From contig JADKKB010000007.1 of NCBI GenBank assembly GCA_016720705.1, positions 434,001 to 498,000 of the forward strand: a DNA stretch of 64,000 bases. The letters run 5' to 3'. Positions 35,923 to 44,243 of this stretch are shown piece after piece. The translations under genes were made by a program, and so were the position numbers. The notes under the pieces were generated by a model. The model was not told the origin of the DNA and did not search any database. It was given only the letters and a program-made list of their open reading frames with translations. Each line of letters opens with the position of its first letter. The stretch's first letter is position 1. Source of the DNA: Chloracidobacterium sp. (GTDB lineage: Bacteria; Acidobacteriota; Blastocatellia; Pyrinomonadales; Pyrinomonadaceae).

Positions 35923-37842
35923 ATGGACAAAATCAACGAATTCCTCAAATCACTACTCTCAACCTGCAGCGAAGAACTTCATCTGGAGCCCGAGAAGAAT
36001 CCATATCTCGTCTCTGTCTCCGGTGCCACGGACGTGACAAATGTCCCGCTTTTGGGTACGCAGATCAGTATGATGGTATTTCCACTGATCCCGCCCGAGA
36101 CCAAGGCGGCTTTGCCGCACAATACCGAGGTCGAATTTGTTTACAGTAACGAACTCGGCAACTTCGGGTTCCTCGTTCAAAAGTCGCCGGCGGGATTCAA
36201 CGTCACCATCCGGCCGATGCTCAGTGATGTGTCGCCGAATATCACTATGCGGGACACGCTTCCGACTCAGGCACCGACGATTCCGATGCCGGCCGAAGTG
36301 CCTTTTCCGGCTGTTGAACCGCAAACTCAGATCGCCCCGGAACCAAACGCCAGTCAATACGTTTTTGAAAGTGCATCAGCTGGCGTCGAATACAATCCTG
36401 ATGTGTCAGTTCTCACTGACATCAGTACCGAACTGGTCCTAGACGATCCGGTCGCTCAGTCCGCAGACAATATCGTGTTTGACTCACCTAACATTGAAGT
36501 CGTATCAGTTAGCGATCCGGAATACACGACAGTGTTCTCTGACTCTGCGGGTTATGAACCTCCCGCTCGCCGCGACGATTTTACGGGTGAATACATCCCG
36601 CCAACATTTGATCAGCCGGCACCGGCAGCGATCGAGCCACCTCAACCCCCTGTGGCCGCCGTTCCGCCGCCGTATGAACCGCCGCCGCAAATGCACCCGC
36701 CAACCCCGCCGCAGCCTCCGCCGAGCCAGATCGGGTTCGCACCGTCAGTAAGCGATCCACAAATGGCCGCCCGGATGGATGCCCTTTTCGTCAAAATGTC
36801 CGAGGTTGGTGCGTCTGACCTGCACATGTCTGTGAGCGTGCCGCCAATGGTGCGTCAAGACGGCAAGATGAAGCCGCTCGAATCCGCCGAAACAGTTTTG
36901 ACCCGCGAGACGATGCAAGCGTTGCTGATGTCGATAATGCCTGCGAGAAACCAGCAGGAGTTTGCCGAACGCAGTGATACCGATTTCGCTTACGAGATTC
37001 CGGGACTTGCCCGCTTCCGCTGCAATATCTATATGGATCGCAAAGGAATGGGTGCGGTGTTTCGCATCATTCCGTCTAAGATCCTGACCGCCGAGCAACT
37101 CAACTTGTCCAAAGCAATAATGGATCTGTGCTCGCTGTCTAAGGGCCTCGTAGTAGTAACCGGTCCGACGGGTTCCGGAAAGTCGACGACCCTGTGCGCA
37201 ATGGTCGACTCGATCAACAAAAGCCGCGAAGACCACATCATCACCATCGAGGACCCGATCGAGTTCGTTCACGAAAATCAAAAATGCCTCGTCAATCAGC
37301 GCGAGGTGCACAATCACACGGACTCGTTCAAGAATGCCCTGCGTGCCGCTCTCCGTGAGGATCCGGATATCGTTTTGGTCGGTGAAATGCGTGACCTCGA
37401 GACCATCTCGATCGCGATCGAGACTGCCGAAACGGGCCACCTCGTATTCGGCACGCTCCATACTACGACTGCCGCATCCACGGTGGACCGCATCATCGAC
37501 CAGTTCCCTGCCGATCGGCAACAACAGATCCGCGTTATGCTGTCCGAATCGCTTAGAGGCGTAATTGCCCAGACATTATTGCCAAAGAAGGGCGGCGGCC
37601 GTGTCGCAGCACTCGAAGTTCTGATCGTCACGCCGGCGATCAGCAATCTCATCCGCGAGGGCAAGACGTTTCAGATACCGTCAGCGATGCAGACCGGTAA
37701 AAACCTCGGAATGGTTATGCTCAATGACGCCCTATTCGAACACGTCCAAAATGGCTCGGTCGAACCAAGGGATGCATACGTCAAATCAGTGGACAAGGCA
37801 AGTTTCGAAACGATGCTGACGCGAGCAGGCATCTCGCTTTAA
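35923..37842 (+). CDS. PilT-type ATPase with large N-terminal extension
   Basis: The 639-residue product ends with a complete PilT/PilU retraction ATPase (about 280-639): GASDLHMSVSVPPMVRQDG, Walker A GPTGSGKST (414-422), the Asp box and ITIEDPIEFVHE, then VGEMRDLETISIAIETAETGHLV and the His box GTLHTTTA. Before it are about 110 residues resembling another degenerate PilT N-terminal domain, then an acidic and proline-rich linker (about 112-275). Standard PilT is about 350-370 residues, so the extension is unusual. The protein probably drives type IV pilus retraction; the pilus genes themselves are not in this window. Confidence 0.9.
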   Translation: MDKINEFLKSLLSTCSEELHLEPEKNPYLVSVSGATDVTNVPLLGTQISMMVFPLIPPETKAALPHNTEVEFVYSNELGNFGFLVQKSPAGFNVTIRPMLSDVSPNITMRDTLPTQAPTIPMPAEVPFPAVEPQTQIAPEPNASQYVFESASAGVEYNPDVSVLTDISTELVLDDPVAQSADNIVFDSPNIEVVSVSDPEYTTVFSDSAGYEPPARRDDFTGEYIPPTFDQPAPAAIEPPQPPVAAVPPPYEPPPQMHPPTPPQPPPSQIGFAPSVSDPQMAARMDALFVKMSEVGASDLHMSVSVPPMVRQDGKMKPLESAETVLTRETMQALLMSIMPARNQQEFAERSDTDFAYEIPGLARFRCNIYMDRKGMGAVFRIIPSKILTAEQLNLSKAIMDLCSLSKGLVVVTGPTGSGKSTTLCAMVDSINKSREDHIITIEDPIEFVHENQKCLVNQREVHNHTDSFKNALRAALREDPDIVLVGEMRDLETISIAIETAETGHLVFGTLHTTTAASTVDRIIDQFPADRQQQIRVMLSESLRGVIAQTLLPKKGGGRVAALEVLIVTPAISNLIREGKTFQIPSAMQTGKNLGMVMLNDALFEHVQNGSVEPRDAYVKSVDKASFETMLTRAGISL

Positions 37843-38085
37843 GATGACGATGTGATCAGCAATGGGCACAATTACGTCGTTCGGACAACTATATTCCACC
37901 GCGTCGACACTAAGGTGTAAATAGTGCGGCATCGCTTGAGGCCAAACGGCGCGTTTCTATAAGATTCGCCCTCATCAGTATATTCCGAATATTTCGGCCG
38001 CTATTGCATTTATACAAATCGTTAACGAGAGAGGACGATCGACGTTATTGTCAGTCGGCCATTTTTTGGGATTACATTGTAAGCA
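37843..38085. other. non-coding stretch between PilT-like and CHAT genes
   Basis: No ORF, RNA gene or clear terminator was seen in these 243 bases. It must contain the promoter for the TPR-CHAT operon; no convincing -35/-10 pair stands out. Confidence 0.3.
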
Positions 38086-40851
38086 ATGAACTTGGTCGAA
38101 TTTGCCCGAAAACTTGTCGAATCTCCGGCAGAGAGCCGGCAATTGATTTTGCTCGCTCAGCCCGCGAGTCCCGCCCAGATGGCGGCGGCACTTCAGGAAA
38201 TTTGTTACGAGGCTTGGACACACGACCCGCAAAAAGTAGCATCCGTCGTCGATGTGCTTGATGAATTGGCGACGGTTTCGGGCGAAAAAGTCGTTAGTGC
38301 TTATGCTAGTTGGGCTCGAGGCATTAGTTGTTTGGTCGACGGACGGCTCGAATCAGCGATCGAGCGGATCAATGAATCCGAGGCAGTCTTTATGTCGCTG
38401 GAGATGACCGGACTTGCCGCGGGAACGCAAACAGGCAAACTGTATGCCTTGGCGATGCTCGGTCGATACGAAGAGGCGGTCCAGTGCGGCGTGTCCGCCC
38501 GCGAGATATTTGTCGAACACAACGATCAATACTCTGCCGGCAAGATCGAACACAATATCGGCAATCTGTTTTGGCGACGAGACCTCTACCGGGAATCCGA
38601 ACCGTTTCTCGAATCCGCCCACCAACGGTTTACTTTGATCGGCGACCAGAGGCAGCTTGCTATGGTCGAAAATTGTCAGGCATTTGTGCATTCCCTTCAA
38701 AATCGATTTCGCGATGCTGAGCGACTATATAGCCAAGCCCTGACCCGTGCGGAATCACTCGGGCTGACCGTCACAGCGGCGGAGATCGAAACCGGCCTTA
38801 GCAATCTCTACCTGCTGGAGGGAAAGTATGACCTTGCACTCAAATATATGGAGTGTTCGAGGCAGAAGTACGATTCGCTCGGGATGCCCGCGCAGTCGGT
38901 AAATTGTGAATTGGAGATCGCAGACATATATCTCGAACTAAATCTGCTCAACGAAGCGACAGCTTGCTATGGCCGCTGTGAAAAAAACTATACGGAGTTA
39001 GGTATGCAGGCAGAACTTGCCCGGTGCCTTAAAAACCAGGCGGTTGCCCTTTTTCGTTCCGGACAAATCGCAACGGCGCAGCAGAAATTGGAACTCGCTG
39101 AAGTGCTTTTTGATCGAGAAGGCAATGACGTATCGTTGGCGTCGGTCAATTTGGCCAAAGCAGCGATCGAACTTGATCTTGGCGAATTTGAACTGGCCGA
39201 AGCTAATGTCAAGACGGCTCTTGACGCGTTTCGTCGCGGTGAGAATTTTCGGCTCGAACTTAATGCCCGTTGGCTATTGGGCGAGATCATGCGATCTTCC
39301 GGGCGAGATGCCGAATCACTCCTTGAATTGCAAAATACGCTTCAGGCGGCAACCGGAAACTCAAGGCAGGTCGAGTACCTTTGCAGAACGTCGATAGGGC
39401 GATTAACCAAAGATCCGACGCATTTCGAGGCTGCAGTCGAAATCGTGGAATTGTCACGCTCATCACTGAATTGCGACGAACTGAGAACATCATTCTTTGC
39501 TGACAGGCTCTTGCCATATGAGGGTTTAGTTGAGATCTGTCTTGCTGAGCGAGACTATTTGTCAGCATTTCGATGGCACGAGAGATCTCGCGGCCGCTCG
39601 CTTGCCGACGGAGTCCGCTCGCATGACGATACCGAAAGTAGCAAACAAATGCTTGTGATCCGCGAGGAGTTGAACTGGCTCCACGCTCGGCTAAACCGAA
39701 GTTCGCTGTCTGGGGCTGAGGAGCGAAAGCAGATCGGCGAATTGCGTCAATTGACCGCTCGCCGCGAAAACGAATATGCCGAGCTTCGGCGACGAACATT
39801 TTCAAGCAATGAAACGGCTATGTCCTCGGGCACAAATGTTGACATTCGCCGATTACAAGAACAACTTGGCGATTCGACTTTTGTCGAATTCGCTTCGATC
39901 GCTGGCCGGATCACCGCATTTATTGTGACGAGTGATGGGTTCGAAGCGGTCGCTAATTACGCCGACGAAAATAAGATAAATGAGCTAATTCGGCAGTATC
40001 TGTTTCAGTTAAATACCGGCAGGATCATCGACAGGCTCTCACCTGCAAGTCGTCGAATGGCTCAGGAGCGAGCGGATAGGATCGGCCATCTATTGTATCA
40101 AGAGTTGCTTGGTCCGCTGGGCAACCTGACGGAAAAAGGTCAACTGATACTTTCTCCGGCAGGAATGATGCATCGACTGCCTTTCGGAGCTCTGATGAAA
40201 GACGGGCGATATCTGACCGAATCCCAAATCGTTTCGTACGCGCCAAGTGCTTCAATTCTTAGCCGGTGCCTTGAAATGGCGTCCGCGGATACGCGAAGTG
40301 CTTTAGTGATCGGTGTGCCGAGTATAACGACGCCCTTGGTGGCTGCTGAAATTGAGGCCGTTTCGTCGTATTTCGAAAAGCATCAATTGCTTTTCGGCTC
40401 CGATGCCACGGTCGAAGGCGTGAAGGCCAATATTCTGGGGAGCGGAGTCATTCACCTTGCGTGCCACGGAAAGTACAGAGCGGACAATCCGCGTTTTTCA
40501 TCTTTGGTGTTGGATTGCGAAGAGTTATTTGCTAACGATATCGAGGACCTCCCTCTTGCGGGCTGCTTGGTCGTATTGAGTTCGTGCGACAGCGGAATCA
40601 ATGAGATCGTCCGCGGCGAGGAGATGATTGGACTTACACGTTCATTTTTTGCGGCCGGCGCCGGTTCGCTGGTGATGAGTCTTTGGCGAGTTAATGACGG
40701 GATAACCACCAAGCTAATGACGTCATTTTACAGGCATCTTCGTGCCGGGAATGGAGTCCAATCGTCGCTTCGCTCATCCCAACTGGAGTTGCTCGACGGG
40801 GGCTTGCATCCCTATTTTTGGACACCGTTCATAGTGTCCGGCCGGCCATAA
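38086..40851 (+). CDS. TPR-CHAT domain protein (caspase-like protease)
   Basis: The 921-residue product begins with a helical region and a long set of tetratricopeptide repeats (about 100-420), with units such as AGKIEHNIGNLFWRRDLYRESEPFLESA and EIETGLSNLYLLEGKYDLALKYME. A coiled-coil segment (about 515-585) links to a C-terminal CHAT domain (about 600-921). The caspase-type dyad is present: His794 in HLACHG and Cys834 in SSCDSG, 40 residues apart. CHAT domains are peptidases of the caspase/separase clan, often in regulated proteolysis or immunity. It is the first gene of a cassette with an exported subtilase, an ECF-type sigma factor and an anti-sigma-like protein. Confidence 0.92.
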   Translation: MNLVEFARKLVESPAESRQLILLAQPASPAQMAAALQEICYEAWTHDPQKVASVVDVLDELATVSGEKVVSAYASWARGISCLVDGRLESAIERINESEAVFMSLEMTGLAAGTQTGKLYALAMLGRYEEAVQCGVSAREIFVEHNDQYSAGKIEHNIGNLFWRRDLYRESEPFLESAHQRFTLIGDQRQLAMVENCQAFVHSLQNRFRDAERLYSQALTRAESLGLTVTAAEIETGLSNLYLLEGKYDLALKYMECSRQKYDSLGMPAQSVNCELEIADIYLELNLLNEATACYGRCEKNYTELGMQAELARCLKNQAVALFRSGQIATAQQKLELAEVLFDREGNDVSLASVNLAKAAIELDLGEFELAEANVKTALDAFRRGENFRLELNARWLLGEIMRSSGRDAESLLELQNTLQAATGNSRQVEYLCRTSIGRLTKDPTHFEAAVEIVELSRSSLNCDELRTSFFADRLLPYEGLVEICLAERDYLSAFRWHERSRGRSLADGVRSHDDTESSKQMLVIREELNWLHARLNRSSLSGAEERKQIGELRQLTARRENEYAELRRRTFSSNETAMSSGTNVDIRRLQEQLGDSTFVEFASIAGRITAFIVTSDGFEAVANYADENKINELIRQYLFQLNTGRIIDRLSPASRRMAQERADRIGHLLYQELLGPLGNLTEKGQLILSPAGMMHRLPFGALMKDGRYLTESQIVSYAPSASILSRCLEMASADTRSALVIGVPSITTPLVAAEIEAVSSYFEKHQLLFGSDATVEGVKANILGSGVIHLACHGKYRADNPRFSSLVLDCEELFANDIEDLPLAGCLVVLSSCDSGINEIVRGEEMIGLTRSFFAAGAGSLVMSLWRVNDGITTKLMTSFYRHLRAGNGVQSSLRSSQLELLDGGLHPYFWTPFIVSGRP

Positions 40852-40957
40852 GAAATTATTTTGTGGCAGATGTATTTTTTGAATCAATTTGAGGACTAAC
40901 GTAAAAGGGACTAATCTATTCAGAACGACATTCTCCCCATTACGAGGAAATCGGCCA

Positions 40958-42247
40958 ATGAGACCTAAGTTATTTAGTAAGTTTTCGTCCATACTGGTAT
41001 TGATTCTGGCGGTCTTTATCGGAACCGGCAACGGGCAAGATGACCTATCGCCGGTCTCAAACAATGAGATTATTGTAAAGCTAGGCCAGGCCGGAGATAT
41101 TCAAGCGATCTTGACCCAATACGGGCTGTCGCTTCCGCAGCACGGGCAGATTGGCAACAAACCGATTTTTAGATTACGTGCAACTCAGGGTATTACTGTT
41201 AGCGAATTAATACCCCTGCTTCTGGCAGATCCGCTTCACCGTGTGGTGTTGGCTGAACCAAATTACACCGTCGGGTCTCCGAATGTAAGCAATTTACCCT
41301 GGAGTCTCGGCGGATCGTGGAGCATCGGCGGATCGTGGAGTATCGGTTCAGGCGTTAAGGGTTATTCCGTTCAGTGGATGCGCAGCCGGGTCAACCTCGA
41401 TGTCGCTCACGCTGTGAACCGTGGACAAAATATCAAGATTGCGGTTATCGATACCGGAATCGACGTTCAACACCCTTTGTTTGCCGGAAAATTATTGCCT
41501 GGTTACGATTTTGTTGACCGCGACCACGATCCGTCTGAGGTTGGACTTCCGCATGTTGGAGCATTCGGCCACGGTACACATGTTTCTGGAATAATTGCGA
41601 TGGTAGCCCCTGCAGCGAAAATAATCCCGATCCGGATATTGGATCAGGACGGAATGGGCGACATCTGGCGATTGGCCAACGCACTGATCTTTGCCGCAAA
41701 CCCCGATGGCGACAACGCAACGGACGATGGTGCGGACATTATTAATCTAAGTCTTGGCACCACGCAGCAGGCACCACTGATCCGCAAGATACTTGACGCG
41801 ATAACAAATGATGGACGCAATTCGGATGATCCGGACCTGCCGATGATCGTCCATCCAGGTATATTGGTCGTCGCCTCGGCCGGTAATACCGGCAACAACA
41901 CACGCATCTATCCTGCCGCCGAAAATGACCTGCACGGGCTTATCGCCGTCGGTGCCAGTACGGCCGCCGACACCGTAGCCAGCTTTTCGACGCGCGGGTC
42001 ATGGGTCGAACTTATGGCACCGGGTGAACGAATCGTAAGTTCCGTTCCGGGCGGCCGTTACGGTGTCTGGCGAGGCACGTCGATGGCAGCACCCGTCGTT
42101 GCTGGAATTTCAGCATTAGTCCGGAGTCGATTTTCGTCGATGTCGCCGAACGCAGTCTTCGAGCACTTACGTTCAACCGCAGCGACGTGCAACGGTGCGA
42201 TCACCCGTCGAGTAGACGCAGGTGAAGCCGTGACCAATAATCCGTAA
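40958..42247 (+). CDS. S8 family (subtilisin-like) serine peptidase
   Basis: The 429-residue product (from the ATG at 40958, with GAGGAAA upstream) has a signal peptide (SSILVLILAVFIGTGNGQ), a propeptide-like region of about 85 residues, a linker, and a subtilisin catalytic domain. The triad is clear: Asp165 (AVIDTGIDVQHP), His205 (HGTHVSG) and Ser375 (GTSMAAP), with the oxyanion Asn310 (SAGNTGN). The linker carries a tandem repeat (SLGGSWSIGGSWSIGSG). The frame extends to a TTG at 40889, but that is unlikely. Position after the CHAT gene and before the sigma gene suggests an operon. Confidence 0.93.
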   Translation: MRPKLFSKFSSILVLILAVFIGTGNGQDDLSPVSNNEIIVKLGQAGDIQAILTQYGLSLPQHGQIGNKPIFRLRATQGITVSELIPLLLADPLHRVVLAEPNYTVGSPNVSNLPWSLGGSWSIGGSWSIGSGVKGYSVQWMRSRVNLDVAHAVNRGQNIKIAVIDTGIDVQHPLFAGKLLPGYDFVDRDHDPSEVGLPHVGAFGHGTHVSGIIAMVAPAAKIIPIRILDQDGMGDIWRLANALIFAANPDGDNATDDGADIINLSLGTTQQAPLIRKILDAITNDGRNSDDPDLPMIVHPGILVVASAGNTGNNTRIYPAAENDLHGLIAVGASTAADTVASFSTRGSWVELMAPGERIVSSVPGGRYGVWRGTSMAAPVVAGISALVRSRFSSMSPNAVFEHLRSTAATCNGAITRRVDAGEAVTNNP

Positions 42248-42326
42248 CATTCATTTTTCGCGATCATAAATTCAGAGCCTTAAATTTGATTTGCAACCTC
42301 CGTTCGGGATCTTTCTGGGACAATAG

Positions 42327-42881
42327 ATGATGCTCACCGACGAAGAATTGGTGATGGCTTGTCGCAACGGCGACGAATCCGCCTGGGAGGCCATTACCCT
42401 TAAATATCAGGCACTTCTATTCTCGATCCCGCGCAGGGCTGGTCTAAGCCGCGATCTGGCCTCGGACGTGCTTCAGGAAGTTTTCATTACGCTTTTCAAA
42501 AAACTTGACCAATTGGAAAAGCCTGAGTTTCTCAAAGCGTGGCTCGTCACGACTACCCGACACAAAACCATCCATCTGATCAAACGCGAGACACGAGGCC
42601 GTCCGATTTCCATCGACGATGACCTGCACGAGCAGGCCTTTGAAATACCTGACAAGTCGCCATTGGCCGACGAGACCCTGATCCGACTCGAGCGCGAAAC
42701 ACAGATCGAGGCCGCGTTTACGCATTTAGATGACCGGTGCCACCGACTATTGATGATGCTTTACTTGAATAGCGAGATTATTCCTTACGCCGAGATCGCC
42801 GAACACCTCCAACTGCCGTTGGGGAGTATCGGCCCGACAAAGGCACGGTGTCTGCAAAAATTATTAAAATTCATTCCATAA
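42327..42881 (+). CDS. ECF-type RNA polymerase sigma factor
   Basis: The 184-residue product is a sigma-70 family factor of the extracytoplasmic-function type. Region 2 covers about residues 5-85 (LTDEELVMACRNGDESAWEAIT, LASDVLQEVFITLFKKLD, FLKAWLVTTTRHKTIHLIKRE). An acidic spacer follows. Region 4 lies at about 125-184, with the HTH YAEIAEHLQLPLGSIGPTKARCLQKLL. It is followed 76 bases later by a zinc-finger anti-sigma-like protein, a usual pairing, and preceded by the protease genes, which may signal to it or be its target genes. Confidence 0.92.
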   Translation: MMLTDEELVMACRNGDESAWEAITLKYQALLFSIPRRAGLSRDLASDVLQEVFITLFKKLDQLEKPEFLKAWLVTTTRHKTIHLIKRETRGRPISIDDDLHEQAFEIPDKSPLADETLIRLERETQIEAAFTHLDDRCHRLLMMLYLNSEIIPYAEIAEHLQLPLGSIGPTKARCLQKLLKFIP

Positions 42882-42957
42882 CGATGCTACGGGTGTATTT
42901 TTTGACCAGTCAAAATGACTTAACCAATGAGATCGGAATTTCGCATCCGGCAATTGT

Positions 42958-43539
42958 ATGAGGCACATTGAATTACCACAATTTTTGGACAGTTTCGACG
43001 GCGTGTCGCCAGCGACATTGAATAATAGCATTGCCGACCATATAGCCCTCTGTCCGGATTGCAGCGGCACGTATCATAAGTTAATTGATCTATACGCATA
43101 TCCCCGCCCGGTTGCCAGCGAGATCGTCCCGCAGGCCGCAACCGCAAGGATCTTAAATATTTTTCAGCGTCGCCCTCAAAGCCAAGAACCGGCAAAGCTC
43201 GTAATCAATATCGCTTCTCTTATATTCGACGATTGGCAAACACTTGTGCACGAAAGATTTTCAGGTTTCGATTCCCGACAACTTTTGTTCCAGGCAGGCG
43301 AATTCGAGATCGACATTCGGATAGACATTAGCGGCAGCACTTGTGCACTTGCCGGGCAGATCTTTCCGGAACTCGCAGATGCGTTGATAAAGGTCGAATC
43401 AGGCCAATATGTCCGTGAGGTTCAGACCAGTAGTTTTGGCGAATTTTATCTAGACTCGCTTCCAGTTGGCGAGTACACGCTGAGTATCACTGCGGGTGAT
43501 GTCAGCCTGCGGATCGAAAAAGTCCCCTTGACCCACTAG
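42958..43539 (+). CDS. anti-sigma-like protein with zinc-binding motif
   Basis: The 193-residue product has a typical anti-sigma zinc-binding motif near the N-terminus: His28-x3-Cys32-x2-Cys35 (HIALCPDC). Unlike most such factors it has no membrane helix. The C-terminal part (about 110-193) reads as a beta-sandwich of the carboxypeptidase-regulatory type: ALAGQIFPELADALIKVE, SSFGEFYLDSLPVGEYTLSI. It follows an ECF-type sigma gene and probably binds it; the C-terminal domain could sense a partner or be cut by one of the cassette's proteases (inference). A strong terminator follows immediately. Confidence 0.8.
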   Translation: MRHIELPQFLDSFDGVSPATLNNSIADHIALCPDCSGTYHKLIDLYAYPRPVASEIVPQAATARILNIFQRRPQSQEPAKLVINIASLIFDDWQTLVHERFSGFDSRQLLFQAGEFEIDIRIDISGSTCALAGQIFPELADALIKVESGQYVREVQTSSFGEFYLDSLPVGEYTLSITAGDVSLRIEKVPLTH

Positions 43540-43542
43540 AAG

Positions 43543-43580
43543 CGAGCGGCATCTCGGATAGTATGCCGCTCGTATTTTTT
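43543..43580 (+). terminator. rho-independent terminator of the CHAT-S8-sigma operon
   Basis: Perfect 10-bp stem CGAGCGGCAT (43543-43552) / ATGCCGCTCG (43563-43572), followed by TATTTTTT. It marks the end of the four-gene cassette. Confidence 0.9.
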
Positions 43581-43748
43581 CCGCTAACTTCACTTCGGTA
43601 GATTCCGCCTAAGAACTGTATTTGACGCGGCGCCCAGCCGTGCTCCCAAATTGATGTAACAATATTTTTGTGTATTGTTGTATTTTCTTAAACACTTCCG
43701 TGACTTAACCTTAGAGCGGAACGTTTGCGATCCCGCCTATTCAAACAA

Positions 43749-44231
43749 ATGAAAAAAGAAGATAAAGAGACCATTCGCAAAGATCGCCGCACCTTTTTGT
43801 CGATCTTACCTGTCGGAGTGATCGGAATCGTCGGAGCGTCGATGACGCTTGCTGCGAAAAGATCACTGGAACCTGCCCACGGTACGGTAGCTGAGGAGTC
43901 GTGGAAGACCTTAAGCGAAGCTGCTGAATTTGCCGGTGAAGAACCGATCGAAAAGACGATCTCGGTTACTTGTCGTTCGGGTTGGAGCAAAACCGTCGAG
44001 GATGTATCCGTCTATGTGCTACCGCAGCACGAGAACAAGGTACTCTCGTCGGTCTGTCCTCACGAGGGTTGCCCGATCGTTTGGGACGGCGAAACAAAAA
44101 ATTTTCTTTGCCCATGTCACGACAGCTTTTTTAGCGATAGCGGACAGCGTCTCACCGGCCCGTCGACCCGCGACCTGACCGAATATGAATCGCGGATCGA
44201 GAACGGCAAACTTCAGATCAAAATAAAATAA
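43749..44231 (+). CDS. Rieske iron-sulfur protein
   Basis: The product is the 2Fe-2S subunit of a bc-type quinol oxidoreductase. It has an N-terminal hydrophobic anchor that looks like a Tat-type signal (RRTFLSILPVGVIGIVGASMTLA). The cluster motifs are CPHEGC and CPCHDS, in the expected two-loop arrangement; each contributes Cys and His. The frame extends to 43725, but the ATG at 43749 (MKKEDKETIRKDRR) fits the Tat leader better. It is 12 bases upstream of the cytochrome b gene and is co-transcribed with it. Confidence 0.93.
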   Translation: MKKEDKETIRKDRRTFLSILPVGVIGIVGASMTLAAKRSLEPAHGTVAEESWKTLSEAAEFAGEEPIEKTISVTCRSGWSKTVEDVSVYVLPQHENKVLSSVCPHEGCPIVWDGETKNFLCPCHDSFFSDSGQRLTGPSTRDLTEYESRIENGKLQIKIK

Positions 44232-44243
44232 GAGGAGACCAGA

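Noticed and set aside
38086..43580. Type III-E CRISPR-associated TPR-CHAT (craspase) system
   Set aside because: There is a TPR-CHAT protein and a sigma factor nearby, but no Cas7-11-type effector, adaptation genes or CRISPR array anywhere in the window.
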